Part shown: piece by piece, positions 41,504-51,206 of the stretch
Numbering within the stretch: position 1 is the first letter of the stretch
Layout of the letters: every line of letters begins with the position of its first letter
Source of the DNA: Bradyrhizobium sp.
GTDB taxonomy: Bacteria; Pseudomonadota; Alphaproteobacteria; Rhizobiales; Xanthobacteraceae
Direction of reading: 5' to 3'
Assembly (NCBI RefSeq): GCF_027451485.1
Contig: NZ_DAIDJE010000130.1
Location: 1 to 64,000, forward strand
Length of the DNA stretch: 64,000 nucleotides
The notes under the pieces: model-generated
Told to the model about the DNA's origin: nothing
The model's database searches: none
The model's input: only the letters and a program-made list of their open reading frames with translations
Translations under genes and position numbers: made by a program

Positions 41504-43186
41504 TTACGCCGCGCGCACCTTGGCCAGAAATCCGTCGACCGCGCTGCGCAGCATGCCGGATTGCTTGTCGAGCTCGCGGGCATTCTCCAGCACTTCTGAT
41601 GCAGCCGAGCCGGTTGCGCTCGCCGCGGTGGTGACGCCGCCGATATGGGCGTTGATTTCGCTCGAGCCGGCTGCAACCGACTGGATGTTGCGAGCGATCT
41701 CGCGTGTCGCCTCGCCCTGCTGCTCGATCGAGCTCGCGATCGAGGTGGTGATCTCGCTCATCTGCGCGATCGTCCGGGAGATGCCGGTGATCGCCGCCAC
41801 CGCATCGCTGGTCGATTGCTGCATCGCTTCGACCTGGCCGGAGATTTCCTCGGTTGCTTTTGCGGTCTGGTTGGCGAGCGCCTTCACTTCGGAAGCAACC
41901 ACGGCAAATCCACGCCCGGATTCGCCGGCGCGCGCCGCCTCGATGGTGGCGTTCAGCGCCAGCAGATTGGTCTGGGCGGCGATCGAGTGGATCAGCTTCA
42001 CCACCTCGCCGATCTTCTCGGCGCCGGTCGAAAGCACCTGCACGGTCGCGTTGGTGCGTTCCGCATCGGTGACGGCCTGGCTTGCAATCTCGCTGGAGCG
42101 GCCGACCTGACGCGAAATTTCGGCGACCGAGCTCGACAGCTCTTCGGCAGCGGCGGCCACGGTGCCAACATTGCCGGAGGCGCTTTGCGAAGCCGCGCTT
42201 ACAGTGGCGGCGCGCGCGCTTGCATCGCTTGCGGTCGCCGTCATCGACTGCGCGGTCGTCTGCATGCCCGCCGCCGCGGTCGAAACCGACCGGACGATGC
42301 CGTTGACGCTGCGCTCGAAATCGCCGGCGAGATTCTCCATCACCGAATGGCGTTCGGCCGCAGCTCGCTCGCGCGTCTCGGCTTCCGCCTTTTCCAGCTC
42401 CCGCATACGCAGCGCATTGTCCTTGAAGATCTGCACGGTCGCCGCCATCTTGCCGACTTCGTCGCCGCGGCCGACGCCGGGGATCTCGCTGTTCAGTTCG
42501 CCCTTGGCGAGCCCTTCCATGCGGGCGCGCAGCTGGTTGAGCGGGCCGGAAATGCTGCGGCCGATCAGCCAGGCGATGATGCCCGAGATCACGCCGATCG
42601 CTAGCGTCGCGATGCCAAGGAGCCAGGCAATCGGCTTCAGCTTGACGTTGATGTCCTCGAGATAAGAACCGGTGCCGAGAAACATGTCGAAGCCGGGAAC
42701 GGCTGCGGCGTAGCTCATCTTGCGGACAGGAGTCTGCTCGCCTGGCTTGACATATTCGTAGCGCAGCACGATCTCGCCGTTGGCGCGGGTGCCATCCATC
42801 AACTCCTGCGAAAGCTTGCGGCCGTTGGTGACGACGCCCATGCGATTGGTGCCGATCTGCTTGGGATCCGGCGCAAGCTGGGTAATCCCGTCATAGGTCG
42901 TGGCGAAAATATAGCCGGAGCCATTGTCGTAGGTCATCGCGTTGCCGAGCTTGCGGAATAACGCCATGGCCTGGTCCTTGGTCATTTCTCCGGCATCGAC
43001 CTGGCGTTTCAATTCGCCCGCCATGTTTTTGGCCATGGTGACGATTGCCTTGGCCTGATCGACCTTGGCGTCAAACATCTGCTGCTGCACCAGATAGCTG
43101 GCCAATCCGCCGGCCACACAAAGGCCAAGCAAGGCAGCCCCCACGACGATACCGAGCTTGGGAGCAATGGTCATATTGCGCAGCAT
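41504..43186 (-). CDS. Methyl-accepting chemotaxis protein with Cache domain
   Basis: A 560-residue chemoreceptor. A first membrane helix at about residues 10-30 is followed by a periplasmic single-Cache-type domain ([39 protein letters not shown]). A second helix lies near 190 ([21 protein letters not shown]), then a HAMP domain ([21 protein letters not shown]) and the long signalling coiled coil with the conserved hairpin tip [25 protein letters not shown]. Alphaproteobacterial Cache receptors often sense carboxylates. The ATG at 43186 has GGAG upstream. It stands alone; no che genes adjoin. Confidence 0.93.
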   Translation of the reverse strand: MLRNMTIAPKLGIVVGAALLGLCVAGGLASYLVQQQMFDAKVDQAKAIVTMAKNMAGELKRQVDAGEMTKDQAMALFRKLGNAMTYDNGSGYIFATTYDGITQLAPDPKQIGTNRMGVVTNGRKLSQELMDGTRANGEIVLRYEYVKPGEQTPVRKMSYAAAVPGFDMFLGTGSYLEDINVKLKPIAWLLGIATLAIGVISGIIAWLIGRSISGPLNQLRARMEGLAKGELNSEIPGVGRGDEVGKMAATVQIFKDNALRMRELEKAEAETRERAAAERHSVMENLAGDFERSVNGIVRSVSTAAAGMQTTAQSMTATASDASARAATVSAASQSASGNVGTVAAAAEELSSSVAEISRQVGRSSEIASQAVTDAERTNATVQVLSTGAEKIGEVVKLIHSIAAQTNLLALNATIEAARAGESGRGFAVVASEVKALANQTAKATEEISGQVEAMQQSTSDAVAAITGISRTIAQMSEITTSIASSIEQQGEATREIARNIQSVAAGSSEINAHIGGVTTAASATGSAASEVLENARELDKQSGMLRSAVDGFLAKVRAA

Positions 43187-43370
43187 AGAGTCGTCTCCAA
43201 AACAGGAAAAAAGCGAGAGCCGAACGGCTCGGCGCACGATAGCCTGCAATCGCTTATCGATTGCTTAACCATCCGGTTAATGCATGCCATTTGGGGGACC
43301 CGTCGACGGGCGCGCCAATCGGTTTGCGGAGCGGCAGGGCAGCCGGCTCGTGCTTATCGGGTTCTGGCTT

Positions 43371-43428
43371 TCGTTTTGAGGCGTTTTCTTCGCGCGAACC
43401 GGCATCCACTTCGCTCGAAAAAGTGCCA
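43371..43428. repeat. Dispersed CGTTTTCTTCGCGCGAA palindrome
   Basis: CGTTTTCTTCGCGCGAA faces TTCGCTCGAAAAAGTGC as an imperfect hairpin, with CCACTTCGCTCGAAAA as a conserved stretch. Elements like this are common between rhizobial genes. Confidence 0.6.
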
Positions 43429-43501
43429 ATCGCGCTTCTTCGATGATTCGCAAATCGCGCTGGAGCCCTGGGCAACGACGCGCCCGCCGATCCTTCAGCC
43501 A

Positions 43502-43554
43502 TAATTCTGACCTGCGCAAAATGCCTCCCGGGAAGGGATGCGAATGTCAGAACT
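43502..43554. repeat. Palindrome of the TTCTGACATTCGC subfamily
   Basis: AATTCTGACCTGCGC near 43502 faces GCGAATGTCAGAACT ending near 43554, complementary at about 12 of 15 positions. Confidence 0.6.
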
Positions 43555-43560
43555 GGACCA

Positions 43561-44907
43561 TCAGCGCTGGGTCACTTGCGGCTGGTTCGAGGCGGTGACC
43601 CGCCATACAGCGTTGCCGACATCATCGGCAATCAGCAAGGCGCCGGATTTGTCGAGTGCCAGGCCCACCGGGCGTCCGCGCGCATTCTGGTTGCTGTCGA
43701 GAAATCCGGTGACGACGTCCTTGGGCATGCCGCTCGGCTTGCCGTCGGTAAACGGCACGTAGATCACCTTATAGCCGTTCAGCACCTGCCGATTCCAGCT
43801 GCCGTGCTCGCCGACGAACGCGCCGCCCGCGTAATCTTTCGGCAGGCTCGTCCCGGTATTGAACACGAGGCCCAGAGGGGCGACATGCGAGCTCAATGCG
43901 TAATCCGGCGGGATCGCCTTGGCGACGAGATCCGGACGCTGCGGGTGGACGCGCGGATCGACGTGCTGCCCGTAATAGCTGTACGGCCAGCCATAGAAGG
44001 CGCCGTCCTTCACGGAGGTCATGTAATCGGGCACCAGATCCGGGCCCAATTCATCACGCTCGTTGACCACCGTCCACAAGACGCGGCTTTGCGGCTCGAA
44101 GGTCAGGCCGTTCGGGTTGCGAAGGCCGCTTGCAAAAATGCGATAGCGCCCGCTGGCGCGATCGACTTCGAGAATATCGGCGCGGTTGTGCTCAGCTTCC
44201 ATGCCATTCTCGGTGATGTTGCTGTTGGAGCCAACGCCGACGTAGAGCTTCGTGCCATCGGGGCTTGCGGTCAGGCTCTTGGTCCAGTGATGGTCGATCG
44301 GCCCCCCCGGCAACGGCGTCAGCGTCGTGCCGGGATCGGTGATCTTGGTTTCACCCTCCTTGTAAGGATAGCGGACAATCGCGTCGGTGTTTGCGACATA
44401 AAGGTCATTGCCGACAAGCACGACGCCGAACGGCGACTTGAGGTGATCGAGAAACACGCTGCGCGTATCCGGCGCGCCATTGCCCTTGCTGTCGCGGAGA
44501 AGCGTGATCCGGTTGCTCTCTCCGGTCTTGCCGCCGGAGGTGGCCCATTTCTCGACCCAGCCCATCACGATTTCCTTCGGCCGCTTGATGGTCGCCGCGG
44601 GCGGCGCCTTCGATTCGACCACCAGAACGTCGCCGTTGGGAAGCGTATAGAGCGAGCGCGGATGCTGAAGGTCCTTGGCGAAGGCGCTGACCTTCAGTCC
44701 CTGTGCCGCCGTCGGCGTTTCGTTGCCGCTCCAGCCAGCCACGCGCGCAATGTGCATCGGCGGCAGCAGAAATTGATGGATCGGAGGCAAGTTGGGGTTG
44801 GACCCCATTTCGGCGCCGGGATCGCCGCTGCCGTCGTTGCATCCGGCAAGGCAAAGTAGCGAGCCCGACAAGAGCACGGCGTTGAGCAGGCGAACTGACG
44901 GCGTCAT
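43561..44907 (-). CDS. Sorbosone-dehydrogenase-like PQQ propeller lipoprotein
   Basis: A 448-residue lipoprotein. The lipobox LCLAGC puts the lipidated Cys near residue 23. The mature part is a six-bladed GSDH-type propeller: DVLVVESKAPP, LYVGVGSNSNITENGMEAEHNRADI, FASGLRNPNGLTFEP, GEHGSWNRQVLNGYKV. These match L-sorbosone/aldose dehydrogenases that use PQQ and calcium. No cytochrome domain is fused, so electrons must pass to a separate acceptor. The ATG overlaps the stop of the DUF2231 gene by 4 bases, so the two are coupled. GGGAG precedes it. Confidence 0.9.
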   Translation of the reverse strand: MTPSVRLLNAVLLSGSLLCLAGCNDGSGDPGAEMGSNPNLPPIHQFLLPPMHIARVAGWSGNETPTAAQGLKVSAFAKDLQHPRSLYTLPNGDVLVVESKAPPAATIKRPKEIVMGWVEKWATSGGKTGESNRITLLRDSKGNGAPDTRSVFLDHLKSPFGVVLVGNDLYVANTDAIVRYPYKEGETKITDPGTTLTPLPGGPIDHHWTKSLTASPDGTKLYVGVGSNSNITENGMEAEHNRADILEVDRASGRYRIFASGLRNPNGLTFEPQSRVLWTVVNERDELGPDLVPDYMTSVKDGAFYGWPYSYYGQHVDPRVHPQRPDLVAKAIPPDYALSSHVAPLGLVFNTGTSLPKDYAGGAFVGEHGSWNRQVLNGYKVIYVPFTDGKPSGMPKDVVTGFLDSNQNARGRPVGLALDKSGALLIADDVGNAVWRVTASNQPQVTQR

Positions 44908-45383
44908 CGGACTGCTCCCGCGCCATGGCGGTAGACCATTTCCCAGCCGAGCCATCCGGTGACGGGCAGGATGATCACCGTGACGATCGAAAGAATGAGA
45001 CCGACCGGCATCACCGAGGTCCAGGCATCGCGTGTGTGAATGAGGTTGTTGAAGAAGGCCAGGATCAGCACCGCAAGGTTGCCGATCAGGTGCGGCCATG
45101 CCGGGGTCTGCTGGCGTATCAGGCGATTGCCGAGAAAATCGATCAACCCGGCGATGGCGGCCAGCACGCCGAAAACGATGCCGACAAGGAGCAGCCAGGC
45201 GGAGAAATCCGCATACATCATTTCCGCCGTGAACGCGTAGACGATGTCCGTCACCAACGCTCCGACGAAGCAGACGATCGGAATGGGGACCAGCATCGGG
45301 TGAATGGGATGCTTTGCGACCTGGGCTGTCGGGCGCAGGATCGGTTCGCGAATGGGTTCGCGCAGGGTTGGATCGTCCGCCAA
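44904..45383 (-). CDS. DUF2231 membrane protein
   Basis: A 159-residue protein with four helices and the DUF2231 opening KHPIHPMLVPIPIVCFVGALVTDI, then GIVFGVLAAIAGLIDFLGN. I choose the TTG at 45383 because GGAAGAGG lies five bases upstream and an EcfG-like promoter sits just before it. The frame stays open to 45545, but that stretch reads as non-protein-like sequence. DUF2231 proteins often accompany sorbosone-dehydrogenase-like genes, as here, and are thought to be membrane haem or electron-transfer partners; that role is inference. Confidence 0.8.
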   Translation of the reverse strand: MADDPTLREPIREPILRPTAQVAKHPIHPMLVPIPIVCFVGALVTDIVYAFTAEMMYADFSAWLLLVGIVFGVLAAIAGLIDFLGNRLIRQQTPAWPHLIGNLAVLILAFFNNLIHTRDAWTSVMPVGLILSIVTVIILPVTGWLGWEMVYRHGAGAVR

Positions 45384-45428
45384 GCCGGCCTCTTCCGCAA
45401 TTTGAAAAATCGCTCTGCCCGCTTCCCC

Positions 45429-45453
45429 AACATCGGCGGAAGACCAAGGTTCC
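45429..45453 (-). promoter_or_regulatory. Candidate EcfG promoter for the DUF2231 operon
   Basis: On the minus strand GGAAC (45453-45449), 17 bases, GTT (45431-45429). It lies about 45 bases before the TTG start at 45383 and would put DUF2231 and the sorbosone-dehydrogenase-like gene under general-stress control. Confidence 0.5.
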
Positions 45454-45543
45454 TGCCGGCGGGAACAGCGCGGCCGAGCCTGAAAAAGCCATTCCTGGCC
45501 GCCCCAGAAAGCAACTTTCCTGCGATTTCTGCGTTGTTCCGCC

Positions 45544-45741
45544 ATGAACAATCAATTTTCCGGACGTCCTCCCCGAATCCTCACATCCGAAGAACGGAAA
45601 GCCCGAGATGCGGAGCGCCGCGCTGACGCCGAGCAGGCGATGCGGGAACATGAGGCTGCACAGAAGGCATTCCATGACAACTTCGAGCGCCTGAGAGCGG
45701 AACGGCGCGCGCGCGAGGCAGCTACGGATCACCGCAAGTAG
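45544..45741 (+). CDS. Small highly charged protein (65 aa)
   Basis: A 65-residue cytosolic protein, almost entirely charged helix: PPRILTSEERKARDAERRADAEQ followed by REHEAAQKAFHDNFERLRAERR. It has no signal peptide or Cys. Heptad-like spacing of Ala/Leu suggests a short coiled coil. No clear ribosome binding site is visible. It is transcribed divergently from DUF2231. Similar short EERKARDAER proteins are widespread in Bradyrhizobium; function unknown. Confidence 0.7.
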   Translation: MNNQFSGRPPRILTSEERKARDAERRADAEQAMREHEAAQKAFHDNFERLRAERRAREAATDHRK

Positions 45742-45803
45742 CGCAATACCTCCTGCAAAAAAAGTAGCGTGTCGACGCCCGGCAAAGCCGCTTATGCGCG
45801 TGA

Positions 45804-46196
45804 TCAGCGCTGCATCTGCATGAGTTGATCCATCGACGGCATCGGCATGTTCTGGTTCAGATTGGACATGATCCAAAGCGAACCGCCCACCACCAGGAAT
45901 ACGATCAACAGTCCAAACGCCAATGCCAGGATATTGTTGGTGTTGTCGGGGTCCGTCGTGATGTGGATGAAGAACACCAGATGCACGCCCATCTGCGCGA
46001 TCGCGAGCACAACCAGCGCCACGGGAATCGACGGCTGCCAGACCAGGTGGGTGCCGGCCACGAAAAACGAGGTCGCCGTCAGCAGGACTGCAAGACCGAA
46101 ACCGGTGAAATAGCCGACCAGGCGCGGGCCGACCCGGACTTCCTCCTCGTCCCCGGGCGCGAGGTCGATCGGATGATGCAGATGTTGATCGCTCAT
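45804..46196 (-). CDS. cyoD: Cytochrome bo3 ubiquinol oxidase subunit IV
   Basis: A 130-residue subunit with three helices. The family pattern is VGYFTGFGLAVLLTATSFF, then ALVVLAIAQMGVHLVFFIHI and a last helix. The C-terminal tail is Met-rich (NMPMPSMDQLMQMQR), longer than in E. coli, and may influence copper or interface contacts. The ATG overlaps the cyoC stop by 4 bases, the end of the tightly coupled cyoABCD operon. Subunit IV helps assembly of the copper-haem centre in subunit I. Confidence 0.95.
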   Translation of the reverse strand: MSDQHLHHPIDLAPGDEEEVRVGPRLVGYFTGFGLAVLLTATSFFVAGTHLVWQPSIPVALVVLAIAQMGVHLVFFIHITTDPDNTNNILALAFGLLIVFLVVGGSLWIMSNLNQNMPMPSMDQLMQMQR

Positions 46197-46831
46197 GCTG
46201 CGCTCCCGAACAGATAGACGACGGAAAAGATAGCGACCCAGATGATGTCGAGCGCGTGCCAGAACAGCGCAAAGCACAACAGGCGCCGCATGATGTCGGC
46301 GCGAAATCCCTTGGCGAACACCTGGGCCATCATGGTGAGCAGCCAGAGAATGCCGGCCGAGACGTGCATGCCGTGGCATCCGACCAGGGTGAAGAAAGCA
46401 CTGAGAAACGCACTGCGCGTCGGTCCCGCGCCGCGACCGACGAGATCGGCGAATTCACGGCCTTCGAGCGCCAGGAAGCCGAGCCCGAACAGGCAGGTCA
46501 CGGCCATGCCGATCTGATACCATCGCAGGCTGCGAACGTCTGCTGCGATCATGGCAAGGCCGCAGGTGAAGCTTGACAGCAGCAGGAAGGCCGTTTCTGC
46601 GGCGACGCTCTTCAGGTCGAAAAGCTCCGAGCCTTTCGGACCGCCCGCGGTCTGCCCCTGCAACACCGCATAGGCTGCGAAGAAGCAGGAAAACATCACG
46701 ATGTCGCTGAGCAGGAAAATCCAGAAGCCGTAGCCGGTCACGATCCGCTTCGAAGCCGGTCCTTCCTGCGGCCGGCCGCCGTGCAGGTGATAGGGGTCGC
46801 CATGTCCATGAACGAATGTCGCGTCGGTCAT
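46193..46831 (-). CDS. cyoC: Cytochrome bo3 ubiquinol oxidase subunit III
   Basis: A 212-residue subunit with five helices. Family segments include [23 protein letters not shown] and [17 protein letters not shown]. It stabilises subunit I and its proton path. It overlaps cyoB by 4 bases and cyoD by 4 bases, so translation is coupled throughout. Length equals the usual CyoC length. Its position in the order A-B-C-D is standard. Confidence 0.96.
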   Translation of the reverse strand: MTDATFVHGHGDPYHLHGGRPQEGPASKRIVTGYGFWIFLLSDIVMFSCFFAAYAVLQGQTAGGPKGSELFDLKSVAAETAFLLLSSFTCGLAMIAADVRSLRWYQIGMAVTCLFGLGFLALEGREFADLVGRGAGPTRSAFLSAFFTLVGCHGMHVSAGILWLLTMMAQVFAKGFRADIMRRLLCFALFWHALDIIWVAIFSVVYLFGSAA

Positions 46832-48834
46832 GCCGCACTCCTTGCACGCAGCGCGGCGAGGCGCGCTTCACGGTTGGCACGATCGATGCGTGCGACCTCG
46901 GCTGCGGGAATGACGTATTCGTCGTGGTCCCGCCAGGCGAAGGCGACGAAGGTGGCGAAGGCGCCGACCCCGCCGAGCGCAACCATCCACCATATGTGCC
47001 ATATCAGCGCAAAGCCCATGATCGTCGCGAAGAACGCGCAGACAAAGCCTGTGGGCGAGTTGCGCGGCATCTCGATGTCTCGGTACTCCGGCTCGCGCCT
47101 CAACAGGCCCTGCTCCCTGGCACGCGATTTGATCTTCCAGTAGGCGTCCTCGCCCTCGACGTCAGGCAGTACCGCGAAATTGAACACCGGTGGCGGCGAG
47201 GCGGTGGACCATTCCAGCGAGCGCCCGTCCCAGGGGTCGCCGGTCACGTCGCGCAGGCTCACCGAGTTGCGGTCGCGGATACTGACGACAAGCTGCACCA
47301 CCTGAGAAAGCACGCCGATCGAGAGCAGAACCATGCCGACTCCGGCGGCGATCATCCAGGGACGCCATTCCGCAACATCATAGTGCTGCATGCGCCGCGT
47401 CATGCCGAGAAAGCCCGCGGCATAAAGCGGAAAGAAGGTGAGGTAAAATCCCGTGAGAGTGAACCAGAACCCGGCCTTGCCCCATCCTTCGTGCAGGCGG
47501 AAGCCGAAGGCTTTCGGGAACCAGTAGGTGTAGCCGGCGAAGGCGCCGAACAGCACACCGCCGATGATGACGTTATGGAAGTGCGCGATGAGAAACATGC
47601 TGTTGTGCAGAAGGAAATCCGCAGGCGGCACGGCGACGAGGACGCCGGTGAGACCGCCGATGATGAAGGTGACCATGAAACCGACGGACCACATCATCGG
47701 CGTCGCAAAGCGGATGCGGCCGCCATACATCGTGAACAGCCAGTTGTAGATTTTCACTCCGGTCGGCACAGCGATGATCATGCTGGCGATGCCGAAGATC
47801 GCATTGACGTTGGGTCCGGCGCCCATTGTGAAGAAGTGATGCAGCCAGACGCAAAAGGAGATGATGCAGATCGCCATGGTGGCCATCACCATGGAGCGAT
47901 AGCCGAACAGCGGCTTGCCCGAGAACGCCGGCACGATTTCCGAATAGATGCCGAAGGCGGGCAGCACCAGGATGTAGACCTCGGGATGTCCCCAAGCCCA
48001 GATCAGGTTCATGAACATCATGACATTGCCGCCGGCTTCGTTGGTGAAGAAATGGAATCCGAGATAGCGGTCGAGGATCAGCATCGCCAGCGTCGCGGTG
48101 AGGATCGGAAACGCTGCGATGATCAGCAGGTTTGCGGCCAGCGTGGTCCAGCAGAACACCGGCATGCGCAGGTAGGTCATGCCCTTGGTACGCAGCTTCA
48201 GCACCGTGGTGACGAGATTGATTCCGGCGACCAGGGTGCCCACGCCGGAAATCTCAAGCGACCACAAGTAGTAGTCGACGCCGACGCCGGGTGAATAGGT
48301 CAACTCGGAGAGCGGCGGGTAAGGCAACCAGCCGGTGCGGGCGAATTCACCGACCACGAGCGAAATGTTGACGAGCAGCGCGCCGGTCGCGGTGAGCCAG
48401 AACCCCACCGAGTTGAGCGTGGGAAATGCCACGTCGCGGACGCCGAGTTGCAGCGGCACCACGAAATTCATCAGCCCGATCACGAACGGCATGCCGACAA
48501 AGAAGATCATGATGGTGCCGTGTGCGGAGAAGATCTGGTTGTAATGCTCCGGCGGCAGATAACCCTGCGAATGGAAGGCGATCGCCTGCTGCGCGCGCAT
48601 CATGATGGCATCGCTGCCGCCGCGCAGCAGCATCACCAGTGCGAGCAGGCAATACATCACGCCGATCCGCTTGTGGTCGACGCTCGTGATCCATTCGCGC
48701 CACAGATAGGGCAGATGGCCGGCGATCACGACCCAGGCGATGACTGCAAGCAGCACCACCAGCACGCCCGCACCGACCGTCAGCGGTATCGGTTGATCGA
48801 ACGGGATGGCGGCCCAGGTTAACTTACCTAGCAT
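46828..48834 (-). CDS. cyoB: Cytochrome bo3 ubiquinol oxidase subunit I
   Basis: A 668-residue haem-copper subunit with about fifteen helices. The conserved core is present: the low-spin haem region [36 protein letters not shown] with the CuB His and the cross-linked Tyr in the GHPEVY motif, and WLHHFFTMG with the adjacent CuB His pair. The D- and K-channel elements expected of an A-type proton pump appear intact. It reduces O2 using ubiquinol. It starts 6 bases after the cyoA stop. Confidence 0.97.
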   Translation of the reverse strand: MLGKLTWAAIPFDQPIPLTVGAGVLVVLLAVIAWVVIAGHLPYLWREWITSVDHKRIGVMYCLLALVMLLRGGSDAIMMRAQQAIAFHSQGYLPPEHYNQIFSAHGTIMIFFVGMPFVIGLMNFVVPLQLGVRDVAFPTLNSVGFWLTATGALLVNISLVVGEFARTGWLPYPPLSELTYSPGVGVDYYLWSLEISGVGTLVAGINLVTTVLKLRTKGMTYLRMPVFCWTTLAANLLIIAAFPILTATLAMLILDRYLGFHFFTNEAGGNVMMFMNLIWAWGHPEVYILVLPAFGIYSEIVPAFSGKPLFGYRSMVMATMAICIISFCVWLHHFFTMGAGPNVNAIFGIASMIIAVPTGVKIYNWLFTMYGGRIRFATPMMWSVGFMVTFIIGGLTGVLVAVPPADFLLHNSMFLIAHFHNVIIGGVLFGAFAGYTYWFPKAFGFRLHEGWGKAGFWFTLTGFYLTFFPLYAAGFLGMTRRMQHYDVAEWRPWMIAAGVGMVLLSIGVLSQVVQLVVSIRDRNSVSLRDVTGDPWDGRSLEWSTASPPPVFNFAVLPDVEGEDAYWKIKSRAREQGLLRREPEYRDIEMPRNSPTGFVCAFFATIMGFALIWHIWWMVALGGVGAFATFVAFAWRDHDEYVIPAAEVARIDRANREARLAALRARSAA

Positions 48835-48840
48835 GGCAAT

Positions 48841-49680
48841 TTACCTAACACTGGCGGCTCCACTCTCAGGCCTCGGCTTCGCCGGATTCTCGACGAGTTT
48901 CGGTCCAGGTCCCGGTGGGATGCGCTGGGTCGCGATGTCATCGAACAGGCGAGGGTCGGGCAGCCGATAGGTCGGCCGGCCGGTCTCGACCGACTGCTGC
49001 GACAATTGCTTGTAGGAGTCGGCGGTCAGCTCCTTGCCGCTTTTCGCCGTGGCTTCAACCCATTTGGGGAAATCGAGCGGCGATATGACGTGCACGTCGA
49101 ACATCATGTCCGGGAAGCCGTCACCGGAAAAATGCGCCGAGAGGCCCTGGTAATTGCCCTCCTGGTCGGCACGCATATTGAGATGCGTGACCATGCCGTT
49201 CATGGTGTAGATCATGCTGGCGAGCTGCGGGACGAAGAAGACGTTCATCACACTTGATGACGTCAGATCCAGCTGCAGCGGGGCGCCGACCGGTACCGTC
49301 AGCGAATTCACAGTCGCAACGCGCTGGTCCGGATAGATGAACAGCCATTTCCAGTCGAGCGAGACAACCTGAACCCTCACCGGACTGCCGGTGCCCGGGA
49401 CCGGCTCCCTTGGATCGAGCTGATGCGAGCCGATCCAGGCGACGCCGCCGAGCAGGATGATCGTCAGTGCCGGGATCGACCAGACCACGAGCTCGATGCG
49501 GCCGGAATGGGCGAAGTCGGGAAGGTATCGCGCACGTGTATTGGACGCGCGGAACCAGAACGCAAAGGCAAAGATCGCGATGATCGTCGGCACGACAATC
49601 GCCAGCATGATCGCGATGGAATCGATCAGGATCGCCGAGTCCGCCGCTGCAACAGGACCTTGGGGATCGAGAATGTTCAT
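48841..49680 (-). CDS. cyoA: Cytochrome bo3 ubiquinol oxidase subunit II
   Basis: A 279-residue subunit. After two helices (IDSIAIMLAIVVPTIIAIFA and IELVVWSIPALTIILLGG) comes a cupredoxin domain (SLDWKWLFIYPDQ, SSSVMNVFFVPQLASMIYTMNGM) that lacks the CuA Cys pair, as expected for a quinol rather than cytochrome c oxidase. Unlike E. coli CyoA it has no lipoprotein signal: the ATG at 49680 gives MNILDPQGPVA, starting right where the lipidated Cys would be. The frame extends to 49782, but that part has no hydrophobic leader. AAGG precedes 49680. Confidence 0.93.
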   Translation of the reverse strand: MNILDPQGPVAAADSAILIDSIAIMLAIVVPTIIAIFAFAFWFRASNTRARYLPDFAHSGRIELVVWSIPALTIILLGGVAWIGSHQLDPREPVPGTGSPVRVQVVSLDWKWLFIYPDQRVATVNSLTVPVGAPLQLDLTSSSVMNVFFVPQLASMIYTMNGMVTHLNMRADQEGNYQGLSAHFSGDGFPDMMFDVHVISPLDFPKWVEATAKSGKELTADSYKQLSQQSVETGRPTYRLPDPRLFDDIATQRIPPGPGPKLVENPAKPRPESGAASVR

Positions 49681-49753
49681 CGGCAGACCTTGAAACGCAC
49701 AACGGCACCCTCCGGCAATCGGCGCCGGGGAGCTAGGTTCCTGCCACGGCGTA

Positions 49754-49787
49754 TTCTTCTGACCGAAGAAGTACTGGGTCAAGTCCC
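49754..49787. promoter_or_regulatory. Inverted repeats upstream of cyoABCD
   Basis: TTCTTC-N5-GAAGAA (49754-49770) and, just beyond, GGGTCAAGTCCC-like symmetry (49776-49787). They lie 74-107 bases before the cyoA start and are candidate regulator sites. Confidence 0.35.
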
Positions 49788-49863
49788 AATTTGGCGCTCC
49801 CTTTCATCGAGCGGTCACAAGACCGCGCGCATGAGCCGCGGAGACGTACTTAACTTCGCGCGC

Positions 49864-50973
49864 TTAACTCCGCGCCCCGATCGGCCGGAGCGAGTGATCA
49901 GCTGACGGCAGCGCGAGATCGGCACGATCGCGCGGCAGCGCCTGCGGCATCTCGGCTCGCAGGAAGGCGATCAGCTTTTCCCTTATTTCGCAGCGAAGGT
50001 CCCAGGCCTCCGGCGCGTTTCTCGCGCTGACCAGCGCGCGCAACTCCATGGTTCGCGAATTGGCGTCGATCACCTGCAGATTGACGACGCTCCCGTCCCA
50101 GAGCTTGGACTCGTGCACTGTCTTTTCCAGGCGCTGGCGGATCCTCGGGACGTCGGCGGAGTAGTCGACGTGGAGATTGACCGATCCGATCAGGGAAGCC
50201 GCGTCCCGCGTCCAGTTCTGGAACGGACGTTCGATGAAATATGAGAGCGGCACCACCATACGCCGCCAGTCCCACAGCCGGATCACGACATAAGTGGACG
50301 CAATGTCCTCGACCCAGCCCCATTCGTTTTCGATGATGACCGCATCCTCGATCCGGATCGGCTGGGTGACGGCGATCTGTACGCCGGCGATGAGATTGCT
50401 CAGCAGTGGGCGGGCGGCAAGGCCGACGATGATGCCGGCGGCGCCGGCCGAGGCGAACAGGCTGACGCCATATTGCCGCACCGAATTGAAGGTCATGAGC
50501 GCCGCCGAGACCGCGATGATGATGATGAGGGTGTCGGTGACGCGCTTGAAAACGCGAACCTGCGTCACATGTTTTCGCGCGAGAAAGTTTTCCGCGATGT
50601 CGGCGCGGTACCGTTGCAGATACCGCGCGGCGGCAAGATCGACCGAGCGGATCAATATCCAGCCGATCAGCGCGATCGAGGCAACCGCAAATGAATGCGC
50701 GAGCGCGTTGCTCAGGTCGCCGTTCAACGGCGCGAGCGGCGTGACGATGGCGACCGCGGCAAGGCATGCCGCAAGCGTGGTCGGCCCGTATGTCTTGTCC
50801 AGGATCGCGATCGCGACCGACCGCCTCGGCCCGACGGCACGTTTGGCCAATGCGACGAGAAACCGGTGCGCGGCCAGCGCGCCAAGGACCGCAACCACGA
50901 GCACTCCGACCCCGATCAACCATTGCGGAAGAAATCCTGAGGCGTCCTGCAATCCGGCTTGGATCTTTTCCAT
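49864..50973 (-). CDS. MscS-family mechanosensitive channel
   Basis: A 369-residue membrane protein with about five helices. The pore helix carries the Gly/Ala-rich ASAGAAGIIVGLAARPLLSNLIAG, followed by the MscS beta domain: PIRIEDAVIIENEWGWVEDIAST and VPLSYFIERPFQNWTR. It releases solutes on membrane tension. The C-terminal domain is compact and ends in an Arg/Ser-rich tail. It lies upstream of the cyo operon on the same strand but 183 bases away, so it is probably a separate transcript. Confidence 0.93.
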   Translation of the reverse strand: MEKIQAGLQDASGFLPQWLIGVGVLVVAVLGALAAHRFLVALAKRAVGPRRSVAIAILDKTYGPTTLAACLAAVAIVTPLAPLNGDLSNALAHSFAVASIALIGWILIRSVDLAAARYLQRYRADIAENFLARKHVTQVRVFKRVTDTLIIIIAVSAALMTFNSVRQYGVSLFASAGAAGIIVGLAARPLLSNLIAGVQIAVTQPIRIEDAVIIENEWGWVEDIASTYVVIRLWDWRRMVVPLSYFIERPFQNWTRDAASLIGSVNLHVDYSADVPRIRQRLEKTVHESKLWDGSVVNLQVIDANSRTMELRALVSARNAPEAWDLRCEIREKLIAFLRAEMPQALPRDRADLALPSADHSLRPIGARS

Positions 50974-51064
50974 GGATCAATCCTCGACTTCATACACCGA
51001 CGCGGATAACGCCCAATTCGGCAGATGGCTTCCTGCAATGCGGTAACCGTGTGATTCAAAATCC

Positions 51065-51089
51065 GGAACGACTTCGGACCTCAATGGTT
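51065..51089 (+). promoter_or_regulatory. Candidate EcfG (general stress) promoter
   Basis: GGAAC at 51065-51069, 17 bases, GTT at 51087-51089. It is 118 bases upstream of the small gene at 51207. Confidence 0.4.
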
Positions 51090-51206
51090 AGCTTTCGTCG
51101 TTCCGCATTTCCTTCGGCAGAGAGCACATTGATTCTCCCAAGAGACCCCAAGTCCGGCCGCCTTGATTTCCGTCCCTCGCATCGAACCACAGTTGGAGGA
51201 CGCCCG

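Larger units (their letters stand above)
43187..43560. other. Repeat-bearing intergenic region
   Basis: It contains two dispersed palindromic elements (43371-43428 and 43502-43554) and no convincing gene. Confidence 0.55.

Noticed and set aside
44908..46272. Minus-strand extension of the sorbosone-dehydrogenase frame to 903 residues
   Set aside because: It overlaps DUF2231 and cyoD in another frame. The lipobox and the ATG at 44907 mark the real start.
46816..48294. 492-codon plus-strand frame
   Set aside because: Antisense to cyoB, with composition dominated by His/Asp/Arg. No start signal.
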